A stretch of DNA of 13,086 nt, taken from positions 1-13,086 of the forward strand of contig JASIGS010000280.1 of the NCBI GenBank assembly GCA_030052355.1, written 5' to 3'. Position numbers and translations under genes: made by a program. Origin of the DNA: Streptosporangiaceae bacterium (GTDB taxonomy: Bacteria; Actinomycetota; Actinomycetes; Streptosporangiales; Streptosporangiaceae). A model generated the notes under the pieces. That model ran no database searches. It was not told where the DNA came from and worked only from the letters and a program-made list of their open reading frames with translations. Below, one piece after another: positions 1-6,393 of the stretch; within the stretch, counting starts at the first letter, position 1; every line of letters begins with the position of its first letter.

Positions 1-695
1 TTCAGGGACATGGACGCCGGCAGGAACTCAACTTCGGTGCGCGGTACGAGCACCTCTCTGACCTGCCGCTTGCCGGCGTCGAACACCTCACTGACGATAT
101 GCCGCTCGTCGGGGCTCAGCGCCTGGTGCCCCGCGATCAGGTCGCGCAGCTCCTCGTCGGTCATCACGCCGCGGCCGGCCGCGGGGTCGCCCCCGAGCAG
201 CCGCACGACGAGGTTCGTGCACCGCGACAGCAGCCAGACCAGCGGCGTGGCGAACGTGGCCAGCCGGTCCACCACGGGCGCGGCCAGCAGCGAAACCCGC
301 TCTGAGCGCTGCAGCGCGAGCCGCTTTGGCGCCAGTTCGCCGAAGACGAGGGTGAAGAACGAGATGATCAGGGTGACGACGACCACCGCGAGGGGAGTCG
401 CCACGCCGTGCGGCATGACGTGACTGAACGCGCCGCTCAGATGGTCTGCCAGCAACGCCGCGCCGAAGGCGCCCGACATCAGCGTCGCGAGCGTGACGCC
501 AATCTGCACCGAAGACAGGAACCGGTTCGGGTCCTGGGCAAGCCTTGCTGCCCGCTGGCCGCGCCGGCCCCGCCTGCCGAGCGATCGAACCTGGCCCTCG
601 CGCAGCGAGACGAGGGCCATCTCGGCTGCCGCGAAGAATCCCCCGATCAGCACGACGGCCAGGACGAGGAGAATGTCCCAGCCGACGCTACTCAC
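1..695 (-). CDS. CNNM / HlyC-CorC family membrane protein (partial, 3' end outside window)
   Basis: Only the first 231 residues are visible; the gene runs off the left edge. GTG at 695 is the sole possible start, because an in-frame TGA lies at 726-728 with no other start codon between. Residues 7-29 form a first membrane segment ending in AAAEMALVS, the hallmark of the CNNM (DUF21) domain. Further hydrophobic segments lie at about 64-84, 98-119 and 135-158, and FGELAPKRLAL (118-128) is the conserved CNNM loop. MTDEELRDLI (178-187) and VREVLVPRTEV (212-222) lead into the first CBS domain, most of which is cut off with the C-terminal transporter-associated domain. Family members are linked to Mg2+/divalent cation efflux and were once annotated as hemolysins; transport here is inferred from family only. 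It is divergent from the amidohydrolase at 995. Confidence 0.88.
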   Translation of the reverse strand, partial: MSSVGWDILLVLAVVLIGGFFAAAEMALVSLREGQVRSLGRRGRRGQRAARLAQDPNRFLSSVQIGVTLATLMSGAFGAALLADHLSGAFSHVMPHGVATPLAVVVVTLIISFFTLVFGELAPKRLALQRSERVSLLAAPVVDRLATFATPLVWLLSRCTNLVVRLLGGDPAAGRGVMTDEELRDLIAGHQALSPDERHIVSEVFDAGKRQVREVLVPRTEVEFLPASMSL

Positions 696-994
696 GTCCG
701 GATCCCCGACCCTCGTCGTTGGCCTTCACGACCGCGATGCCATGCCTGGCGCCTGAAGCCACCGCGCCTGGCCGCCGGTTCGCACCCGGCTGCGGCCACC
801 AGCCGCGCCTGGCCGCCGGTTCGCACCCGGCCGCGGCAACCAGCCGCGCCCGGCCACCTAAAGGCGACACCTCAGCCGCGCTGTATTTTGCAATAGTCTA
901 TGCAGTCTGCCCGCTGCAATGAGCCGTACTCGCCGGGCACGATCGAGGACAAAACAGCGATTATCGTGCCTTATCGGAAAGGCGGAACGAGCTC
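696..994. other. Divergent intergenic spacer, non-coding
   Basis: This 299-bp gap separates the CNNM gene (minus) from the amidohydrolase (plus) and must hold both promoters. Its middle is a 41-bp tandem repeat (separate entry). To the right, an A/T-rich island at about 879-905 stands out from the GC-rich surroundings and contains the -10-like hexamer TAGTCT (894-899), but I find no convincing -35 partner. A second A/T-rich patch lies at about 953-975. The small open frames crossing the gap look like GC-rich noise, so I see no gene here. Confidence 0.6.
760..858. repeat. 41-bp tandem repeat, about 2.4 copies
   Basis: Two nearly identical 41-bp units lie head to tail (760-800 and 801-841), followed by a partial third (842-858). 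The core GGCCGCCGGTTCGCACCCGG occurs at the same place in both full units, and units 1 and 2 differ at only a few positions. The period is not a multiple of three and the repeats sit in a divergent spacer, so they are not a coding repeat. There are too few units and no spacers, so this is not CRISPR. It may be a regulatory array or simple slippage; the sequence does not decide. Confidence 0.85.
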
Positions 995-2191
995 ATGCCC
1001 GGGATTCATGACGAGGCAGTCGCCATCTCGGCGGACCTGGCGGAGCTGCGCCGGTCCATTCACGCAGAGCCGGAGATCGGTCTGGACCTGCCCCGCACCC
1101 AGCGCAAGGTACTCGACGCACTGGACGGGCTGCCGCTGGAGATAACTCTCGGCACGCAGCTGAGCTCGGTCACCGCCGTACTGCGTGGCGGTAAGCCCGG
1201 CAAGACCGTGCTGCTGCGCGGCGACATGGACGCCCTGCCCGTCACCGAGCACACCGGCCTCCCGTATGCCTCCCGCATCGACGGTGCCATGCACGCCTGC
1301 GGCCACGACCTGCACACCGCGATGCTGACCGGGGCCGCCAGGCTGCTTTCCGCACGGCAGGCCGAGCTGCCGGGGAACGTGATCTTCATGTTCCAGCCGG
1401 GAGAGGAAGGGCCGGGTGGCGGCCGGATCATGGTGGCCGAGGGCGTGCTGGACGCGGCCGGGGAAAAGCCGGTCGCGGCTTATGCCCTGCACGTGGCGTC
1501 CAGCGTGCTGCCGTTCGGCCTGTTCGCCGGCCGGCCCGGCACCATCATGGCGGCCGCCGACACACTTCGCGTCACGGTGCACGGCCGCGGTGGCCACGGA
1601 TCACAGCCGAACCTCGCGGCCGACCCGATTCCGGTCGCGTGCGAGATAGTCCTGGCGTTGCAGACGATGGTGACCAGGAAGTTCGACGTCTTTGACCCTG
1701 TCGTGGTGACGGTCGGCAGCTTCCACGCCGGCTCGGTGGACAACGTGATCCCCGACGACGCCGAGTTCGCGGCCACGGTGCGGTCCTTCTCACCGCAGGC
1801 GCGGGCCGCGATTCGGGACGCGGCACCGAAGGTGGCGCGGGACATCGCCGCCGCACACGGCCTGACCGCGCGCGCCGACTTCCAGGACGGCTACCCGGTC
1901 ACCGTGAACGACGCCGGGGAGGCGGAGTTCGCGGCGCAGACCGTCGCCTCCGTGCACGGTGCGGACCGCTACCTCACCGCCCCGAACCCGCTGACCGGGG
2001 CGGAGGACTTCTCCTACGTGCTGAACGAGGTACCTGGCGCCTTCGTCATGCTCGGCGCTTGTCCCCCCGACGCCGACCCCTTCGCTGTGCCGTTCAACCA
2101 CTCCCCCGAGGCCGTCTTCGACGACGCGGTCCTGCCAGACGGCACCGTCCTGTACGCGGAACTCGCCCTGCGGCGGCTCGCGGCCGGATAG
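995..2191 (+). CDS. M20 family metal-dependent amidohydrolase (hippurate hydrolase / aminoacylase type)
   Basis: A 398-residue zinc-type peptidase-family M20 (M20D-like) enzyme expected to hydrolyse N-acyl amino acids or related amides in the cytoplasm; the true substrate is unknown. The catalytic block is complete: LLRGDMDALPV (73-83, D77 and D79), HACGHDLHTAML (100-111, C102 and H104), FQPGEEGPGGG (133-143, E137/E138), ALHV (164-167, H166) and FNHSPE (367-372, H369). The inserted dimerisation domain spans about 182-292 and carries the GRGGHGSQP motif (197-205). Length is normal for the family and there is no signal peptide. The ATG is preceded by GGAAAGG (976-982) and GGAACGA (984-990). It looks monocistronic, with a spacer on the left and a strong palindrome after the stop. 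Amidohydrolase is secure; the specific substrate is not. Confidence 0.93.
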   Translation: MPGIHDEAVAISADLAELRRSIHAEPEIGLDLPRTQRKVLDALDGLPLEITLGTQLSSVTAVLRGGKPGKTVLLRGDMDALPVTEHTGLPYASRIDGAMHACGHDLHTAMLTGAARLLSARQAELPGNVIFMFQPGEEGPGGGRIMVAEGVLDAAGEKPVAAYALHVASSVLPFGLFAGRPGTIMAAADTLRVTVHGRGGHGSQPNLAADPIPVACEIVLALQTMVTRKFDVFDPVVVTVGSFHAGSVDNVIPDDAEFAATVRSFSPQARAAIRDAAPKVARDIAAAHGLTARADFQDGYPVTVNDAGEAEFAAQTVASVHGADRYLTAPNPLTGAEDFSYVLNEVPGAFVMLGACPPDADPFAVPFNHSPEAVFDDAVLPDGTVLYAELALRRLAAG

Positions 2192-2225
2192 CGCGACCAG
2201 ACCAGCGTCGAGCCGCGAATGCACC

Positions 2226-2275
2226 GAGCTGTGGACCGCCGGGCCGGCTATAGCCGGCCCGGCGGTTCACAGCTC
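2226..2275. terminator. Bidirectional terminator-like 50-bp palindrome
   Basis: Two 25-base arms (2226-2250 and 2251-2275) are reverse complements except for one position (G2234 opposite T2266), which would form a G-U pair in plus-strand RNA. The inner part is almost all G/C and folds back with essentially no spacer. It lies 34 bp after the amidohydrolase stop and 38 bp after the malate dehydrogenase stop, exactly between two convergent genes, so it can serve both strands. There is no U-tract, as is usual for GC-rich actinobacterial terminators. The structure is seen directly; the termination role is inferred. Confidence 0.8.
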
Positions 2276-2313
2276 ATCCCGTACCGGCCCCCGGGGGCGG
2301 TGCTGGCGCCGGA

Positions 2314-3270
2314 TCAGAGGCTGGCGACGTCTGCCTGCTTGGCCCTGACCGCCTCGGCAGCCTCGCGCAGCGCCGCGAGCTCGGTATCGGTCAGGTCGCG
2401 CTCGGCGATCCGGCGCACGCCCTCGGCCCCGATCTCGGCCTCAACGCCGAGGTAGACGCCGGAGATGCCGTACTCGCCGTCCACCCACGCGCACACCGGC
2501 AGGATCGCGCCGGAGTCCTCGGCGACGGCCCTGGCCATCCGAGCCGCGGCAGCCGACGGGGCGTAGTACGCCGAACCGGTCTTGAGCAGCGCGACGATCT
2601 CACCGCCGCCGTTGCGGATCCGCTGCACCAGCTGCTCGATCTCCGCGGCGGGCAGCAGGTCAGCGAGCGGCTTGCCGTCGACCGAGCAGGCCGAAGGCAC
2701 CGGCACCATCGTGTCCCCGTGCGAGCCGAGCGTGAGGGTCCTGACCGACCCGACCGGGACGCCGAGCTTCTCCGCCACGAAGTAAGTGAACCGGGCCGTG
2801 TCGAGCATGCCTGCCTGGCCCATCACGCGGTGCGCAGGGAACCCGGAGACCTTTGCCGCCAGCGCGGTCATCTCGTCCAGCGGGTTGGAGACCACGATCA
2901 GCACCGCATCCGGCGCGTACTTCACGACCTGCTCGGTCACGCTCCTGACGATCTTCGCGTTCACGCCGATGAGGTCCATCCGGCTCATCCCCGGCTTGCG
3001 CGGCAGGCCAGCGGTGATGACGACGACGCCCGAGCCGGCGATCGCCTCGTAGCCCTCGCCCGCCGATCCGGTCGTCTGGCCGGTGACCTTCGTCTCGAAG
3101 CCCTCAATCGGGCGCGACTGGTTCATGTCGAGGGCCAGCCCTTCCGGCTTTCCCTCGACGATGTCGGTGAGCACGACCTCGTCGAAGATGTCGTACTCGG
3201 CGAGACGCTGCGCGGTAGTCGAGCCGTAGAAGCCGGCGCCGACGACCGTAACCTTGCCTGTGCGGGCCAT
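2314..3270 (-). CDS. mdh: Malate dehydrogenase, LDH-like type
   Basis: A 318-residue NAD-dependent malate dehydrogenase that interconverts malate and oxaloacetate in the TCA cycle. The dinucleotide site is VVGAGFYGS (9-17), and the acidic residue after strand beta-2 is D36 (LTDI), favouring NAD. GLPRKPGMSR (88-97) supplies substrate-binding arginines R91 and R97, which separates malate from lactate dehydrogenases. VSNPLD (127-132) contains N129, MLDTARF (155-161) contains D157 and R160, and GSHGDTMVP (182-190) carries the catalytic H184. This is the LDH-like class also found in Bacillus-type genomes, not the GAAGQIGY-type typical of Streptomyces. The ATG has an ideal AAGGAG ten bases upstream. 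It follows isocitrate dehydrogenase by 36 bp, so the two are probably co-transcribed. Confidence 0.96.
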   Translation of the reverse strand: MARTGKVTVVGAGFYGSTTAQRLAEYDIFDEVVLTDIVEGKPEGLALDMNQSRPIEGFETKVTGQTTGSAGEGYEAIAGSGVVVITAGLPRKPGMSRMDLIGVNAKIVRSVTEQVVKYAPDAVLIVVSNPLDEMTALAAKVSGFPAHRVMGQAGMLDTARFTYFVAEKLGVPVGSVRTLTLGSHGDTMVPVPSACSVDGKPLADLLPAAEIEQLVQRIRNGGGEIVALLKTGSAYYAPSAAAARMARAVAEDSGAILPVCAWVDGEYGISGVYLGVEAEIGAEGVRRIAERDLTDTELAALREAAEAVRAKQADVASL

Positions 3271-3306
3271 GTACCGTGATCTCCTTCAGCGCTGATGTTG
3301 ATCTGT

Positions 3307-4524
3307 CTAGGCCACCGCGGCGCGCAGGTTCTCGTCCAGCGCCGCGAGGAACTCCTGGGTAGTCAGGAACGGAGTGCCCTCGCCGACAAGGACCGCCAGG
3401 TCCTTGGTCATCTTCCCGCTCTCCACGGTCTCGATGCAGACGCGCTCGAGCGTGTCAGCGAACGCGGTCACCTCGGGCGTGCCGTCCAGCTCCCCGCGGT
3501 GCGCGAGTCCCCGCGTCCAAGCGAAGATCGACGCGATCGGGTTGGTCGACGTCGGCTTCCCCTCCTGGTGCTGCCGGTAGTGCCTGGTCACGGTGCCGTG
3601 CGCGGCCTCGGCCTCGACGGTCTTGCCGTCCGGGGTCATCAGCACGCTCGTCATCAGGCCGAGCGACCCGTAGCCCTGGGCGACGATGTCCGACTCGACG
3701 TCTCCGTCGTAGTTCTTGCACGCCCAGACGATGCCGCCGTGGCCCTTGATCACCTGGGCCACCATGTCGTCGATGAGCCGGTGCTCGTAGCTGATGCCCG
3801 CCGCCTCGAACTCGGCCTTGAACTCGGTCTCGAATACCTCAGCGAACACGTCCTTGAACCGGCCATCGTAGGCCTTGAGGATGGTGTTCTTGGTCGACAG
3901 GTAGAGCGGGTAGCCACGGGACAGGGCGTAGCGCATGCTCGCCCGCGCGAAGTCGCGGATCGAGTCATCGAAGTTGTACATGGCCATGGAGACGCCGCTG
4001 CCCTTGAACCGCGCGACCTGGAATTCCAGGGCCTTCTCGTCCTGCTGGTCCGGCACGAACGAGATCCGCACCTCTCCGGGGCCCGGCACCACGAAGTCGG
4101 TGGCACGGTACTGATCGCCGTGGGCGTGCCGGCCGATCACGATCGGCTCGGTCCAGCCCGGGACGAAGCGCGGGATGCTCGACACCACGATCGGCTCGCG
4201 GAAGATCACGCCACCGAGGATGTTGCGGATCGTGCCGTTCGGCGACCGCCACATCTTCTTCAGCCCGAACTCGGTGACCCTGTCCTCGTCGGGGGTGATC
4301 GTTGCGCACTTCACGCCCACACCGTGCCGCTTGATGGCGTTGGCGGCGTCAACGGTGACCTGGTCGTCGGTGGCGTCGCGGTTCTGTATCGACAGGTCGT
4401 AATAGTCCAGGTCGATATCCAGGTAGGGGAGGATCAGCTGGTCCTTGATGAACTGCCAGATGATCCGGGTCATCTCGTCGCCGTCGATCTCTACGACGGG
4501 ATTGGCCACCTTGATCTTGGACAT
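3307..4524 (-). CDS. icd: NADP-dependent isocitrate dehydrogenase, eukaryotic-type homodimeric
   Basis: A 405-residue enzyme that oxidatively decarboxylates isocitrate to 2-oxoglutarate with NADP. It closely resembles the eukaryotic/mycobacterial Icd1 class. From remembered human IDH1, residue numbers coincide: S94, R100, R109 and R132 bind isocitrate, K212 is catalytic, and D252, D275 and D279 bind the metal. GTVTRHYR (310-317) with R314/H315 fits NADP use. GDEMTRIIW (15-23), [13 protein letters not shown] (132-144) and ACKNYDGDV (268-276) are conserved blocks. I chose ATG 4524 because it begins the conserved [20 protein letters not shown] region and follows AGGAAGGAA; an in-frame TTG ten codons upstream (4554) is less likely. 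It lies 120 bp after the DUF3017-like gene and 36 bp before mdh. Confidence 0.96.
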   Translation of the reverse strand: MSKIKVANPVVEIDGDEMTRIIWQFIKDQLILPYLDIDLDYYDLSIQNRDATDDQVTVDAANAIKRHGVGVKCATITPDEDRVTEFGLKKMWRSPNGTIRNILGGVIFREPIVVSSIPRFVPGWTEPIVIGRHAHGDQYRATDFVVPGPGEVRISFVPDQQDEKALEFQVARFKGSGVSMAMYNFDDSIRDFARASMRYALSRGYPLYLSTKNTILKAYDGRFKDVFAEVFETEFKAEFEAAGISYEHRLIDDMVAQVIKGHGGIVWACKNYDGDVESDIVAQGYGSLGLMTSVLMTPDGKTVEAEAAHGTVTRHYRQHQEGKPTSTNPIASIFAWTRGLAHRGELDGTPEVTAFADTLERVCIETVESGKMTKDLAVLVGEGTPFLTTQEFLAALDENLRAAVA

Positions 4525-4574
4525 ACCGCTGCAATTCCTTCCTCGCTCTGGCAACGCTGCCGTAGCGAGCCTGG

Positions 4575-4593
4575 CCGGGCAGCCCGTGCCCGG
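4575..4593. promoter_or_regulatory. Short GC hairpin in the icd leader
   Basis: A perfect 7-bp inverted repeat (CCGGGCA at 4575-4581, TGCCCGG at 4587-4593) with a 5-base loop lies about 50 bp upstream of the icd start, in the only sizeable gap (4525-4644) of the TCA cluster. It could cause partial termination or RNA processing between the DUF3017-like gene and icd, or be chance in GC-rich DNA. There is no U-tract. Confidence 0.35.
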
Positions 4594-4644
4594 CGTCCAC
4601 TGTCTATCGATCCGGACCAGCCGGCTCTGCGGGCGGCGTGCCGG

Positions 4645-5058
4645 TCAGCCAGGCACCCGGACGATCAGGCCCGCTATCAGCAAGCCGACTCCGAGCACCG
4701 TGAGCACCGCCACATCGGCCAGCCGGCGGCGAGACCCGAGCATCCCTGCCCTGCCCTCTGGCAGCGCCAGCCTGACCACTGACCCTGCCAGCACCGCGCC
4801 CGCTATCACCAACGTACCGCTCCGGACTTCCTGCCCACCGCTGCCTCGCGTCAGCAACAGCCCGAGCCCGGCCACGGCGACGACGATCGCGTAGGGAAGC
4901 TGCGAGTAACGCCACACGCCCCTCCGGCCAGCGTTGCCGGGACCGGGATCCGCGCCCGGCTCGGCCGCGGGCGAGCTGGCAGCCTGGCCGTCGCGCGGCC
5001 CGGCATCGCGTCCGCGCTGCCTTTGGCGCCGTCCGGCGGCGTGGGCGGCGTGCTTCAC
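4645..5058 (-). CDS. DUF3017-like small membrane protein
   Basis: A 137-residue protein of unknown function. Residues 1-50 are hydrophilic, rich in Arg, Gly, Ala and Pro, and probably disordered. Three membrane helices follow at about 55-70 (PYAIVVAVAGLGLLLT), 81-99 and 113-134, with short charged turns between. The size, three-helix layout and position among TCA genes match the actinobacterial DUF3017 family as I remember it; a profile search is needed to confirm. The GTG start overlaps the citrate synthase stop in a GTGA junction (5055-5058), so translation is probably coupled, and no strong Shine-Dalgarno site of its own is visible. Its presence inside a TCA operon hints at a membrane or regulatory role linked to central metabolism, but no catalytic motif is seen. 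Confidence 0.75.
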   Translation of the reverse strand: MKHAAHAAGRRQRQRGRDAGPRDGQAASSPAAEPGADPGPGNAGRRGVWRYSQLPYAIVVAVAGLGLLLTRGSGGQEVRSGTLVIAGAVLAGSVVRLALPEGRAGMLGSRRRLADVAVLTVLGVGLLIAGLIVRVPG

Positions 5059-6203
5059 CTGGCATCAAGCGGGACCCAGGTCAGCCCGCTCTCACCGATG
5101 TACTCGCTGTCCGGCCTGATCAGCCGGTTGTCGGCGTGCTGCTCGATGATGTGCGCCGTCCACCCGGCCATCCGGCTCACCGAGAAGACCGGCGTGAACA
5201 GGTCGGTGGGTATGCCCAGGTAGTGGTACACGGTGGCGGCGTAAAAATCGACGTTGGGGTAAAGGCCCTTCTCGGCGAATACGACCTCCTCCATCCGGCG
5301 TGACATCCGGTAGTAGGTGTCGTCGCCAGTCGCCGCGGCAAGCTCAGCGGACATCTGCCGCAGGTTCGTCGCCCGCGGGTCCTCGGTCTTGTACACCCTG
5401 TGACCGAATCCCATGATCTTCTCGCCGCGCCGCAGCCGCTCGCTGACCTGCCCGGTGACAGCCTCGACCGGATCACCGCCAGCCTCACGGATCCGCTCCA
5501 GGCCCAGCATCACCTGCTCGTTCGCCCCGCCGTGCAGCGGGCCCTTAAGGGTGCCGAGTGCCGCGACGACCGCCGAGTGCATGTCCGACAAGGTGGCCGC
5601 GCACACCCGCGCGGCGAACGTGGATGCGTTCATCGTGTGGTCGGCGTGCAGGACGAGACACGTGTCGAAGATCTCAGCCGCGCGCCGGTCCGGGGTGCTG
5701 CCCGAGACCTGCAGCAGGAAGTTGGCCGCGACGCCGAGGCGGGGGTCGGCCGGCGGCACCTCGCGTCCTGAGCGCCCTGAGCGTGCCGCGTGGTAGGCGG
5801 CAACGAGCACCGGCTGCTGTGCCGTGAGCCTGGCGGCCTTCCGCAGGTTGGCGGCCGGCTCATTGGAATCCGCATCGGGGTCGTCCGCGCTGCCCAGCGA
5901 GACCAGGCTGCGCAGCGCCGCCATCGGCGACTGGCGGCGTGCGACCGCCGCGAGGCTGTCCGCCGCCAGCGAGCCAACCTCGCGGCCAGCCACGAGTTCG
6001 GCCCGGTAGCCATCGAGTTCGGCGCGGCTCGGCGGGCTGCCGCGCTGCAGCAGGTAGGCGACCTCCTCGAAGGTCGATGCGCCCGCCAGCTCGTGGATGT
6101 CGTAGCCGCGGTAGAACAGCCGGCCGGCCCGCCCGTCTATGTCACTGAGGGCAGTCGATGCGGCCACCACGTCGGCCAGGCCCTTTGACGGTGCCTCCGC
6201 CAT
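5055..6203 (-). CDS. Citrate synthase (citrate/2-methylcitrate synthase family)
   Basis: A 382-residue enzyme of the short bacterial/archaeal citrate synthase type, condensing oxaloacetate and acetyl-CoA. The N-terminal signature GRAGRLFYRGYDIHELA (24-40) is present. Active-site parts are intact: LHADHTMNASTFAARV (185-200), catalytic H224 in GPLHGGANEQ, H268 in MGFGHRVYKTEDPRA, D319 in PNVDFYAA and R344 in SVSRMAGW. I chose ATG 6203 because GGAGGAGGAGAG lies directly before it and the family homology begins there. The frame stays open 87 codons upstream, but that stretch is divergent promoter DNA. Clustering with icd and mdh favours TCA citrate synthase over 2-methylcitrate synthase, since no prp genes are seen; sequence alone does not settle substrate choice. 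I give no symbol because gltA, citA and citZ are used inconsistently for this class. Confidence 0.93.
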   Translation of the reverse strand: MAEAPSKGLADVVAASTALSDIDGRAGRLFYRGYDIHELAGASTFEEVAYLLQRGSPPSRAELDGYRAELVAGREVGSLAADSLAAVARRQSPMAALRSLVSLGSADDPDADSNEPAANLRKAARLTAQQPVLVAAYHAARSGRSGREVPPADPRLGVAANFLLQVSGSTPDRRAAEIFDTCLVLHADHTMNASTFAARVCAATLSDMHSAVVAALGTLKGPLHGGANEQVMLGLERIREAGGDPVEAVTGQVSERLRRGEKIMGFGHRVYKTEDPRATNLRQMSAELAAATGDDTYYRMSRRMEEVVFAEKGLYPNVDFYAATVYHYLGIPTDLFTPVFSVSRMAGWTAHIIEQHADNRLIRPDSEYIGESGLTWVPLDAR

Positions 6204-6240
6204 CTCTCCTCCTCCGCTCAGCCCGCATCGCCCGCTCGGC

Positions 6241-6246
6241 AGTGTA
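6241..6246 (-). promoter_or_regulatory. Candidate -10 element of the TCA operon
   Basis: Read on the minus strand this is TACACT, a fit to the actinobacterial TANNNT -10 consensus. A start about seven bases downstream (near 6234) would give a leader of about 30 bases ending in the strong Shine-Dalgarno site of citrate synthase. No good -35 hexamer is present; the 12-bp direct repeats occupy that place, which suggests an activator-dependent promoter. Inference from sequence only. Confidence 0.4.
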
Positions 6247-6267
6247 CTTTCCGCGGCACTTTCCGGG
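6244..6267. repeat. 12-bp direct repeat pair in the TCA/FHA control region
   Basis: GTACTTTCCGCG (6244-6255) is followed immediately by GCACTTTCCGGG (6256-6267), matching at 10 of 12 positions. The shared core is ACTTTCCG, read as CGGAAAGT on the citrate synthase coding strand. The pair abuts the candidate -10 element of the TCA operon and therefore covers its -35 region, a good place for a dimeric activator or repressor. Confidence 0.7.
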
Positions 6268-6281
6268 CCGGCCGCGGCCGC

Positions 6282-6332
6282 GTAGTGGCGGACGGACCGG
6301 TAGAGGCGGAGTAGCGGCAGGGTAAAGGCGGC
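6282..6332. repeat. Four-copy 11-bp direct repeat (GTAGNGGCGGA-like)
   Basis: The copies are GTAGTGGCGGA (6282-6292), GTAGAGGCGGA (6300-6310), GTAGCGGCAGG (6311-6321) and GTAAAGGCGGC (6322-6332). The last three are strictly head to tail with an 11-bp period, and the first is offset by 18. Eleven bases is about one helical turn, so all three contiguous copies face the same side of the DNA. They lie between the divergent citrate synthase and FHA-HTH genes. An operator for a cooperatively binding regulator is the simplest reading; this is inference. Confidence 0.7.
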
Positions 6333-6346
6333 CCCAGCTGGGTAAC

Positions 6347-6361
6347 TGTCAGGTGACACCT
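6347..6361. promoter_or_regulatory. Overlapping dyads upstream of the FHA-HTH gene
   Basis: Two perfect short palindromes share bases: TGTCA-GG-TGACA (6347-6358) and AGGTG-A-CACCT (6351-6361). They sit 33 bases before the FHA-HTH start codon, where a core promoter or a repressor site could lie. I see no convincing -10/-35 pair for this gene, so the site may be an operator overlapping an unusual promoter. Confidence 0.45.
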
Positions 6362-6393
6362 CGCTAGCTGGCCGGACACGCCGGAGGAGCGTC

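Noticed and set aside
760..858. CRISPR-like array
   Set aside because: Only about 2.4 contiguous units with no unique spacers and no cas genes nearby; it is a plain tandem repeat.
688..870. 60-codon minus-strand frame upstream of the CNNM gene
   Set aside because: Consists mostly of the 41-bp tandem repeat read in frame; the period is not a multiple of three and no ribosome site precedes it.
408..922. Several overlapping plus-strand frames across the CNNM gene start and the tandem repeat
   Set aside because: They conflict with the clear CNNM protein on the minus strand and read through non-coding repeats.
1790..2224. 144-codon minus-strand frame opposite the amidohydrolase 3' end
   Set aside because: Shadow of a well-supported gene; no domain, and it would start next to the terminator palindrome.
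4525..4554. Ten-residue N-terminal extension of isocitrate dehydrogenase from a TTG
   Set aside because: The Shine-Dalgarno site lies inside the extension and family homology begins at ATG 4524.
3295..4782. Long plus-strand open frame (495 codons) opposite isocitrate dehydrogenase
   Set aside because: It mirrors a strongly conserved gene, is rich in Arg/His/Asp/Leu/Val as antisense GC-rich frames are, and shows no domain or ribosome site.
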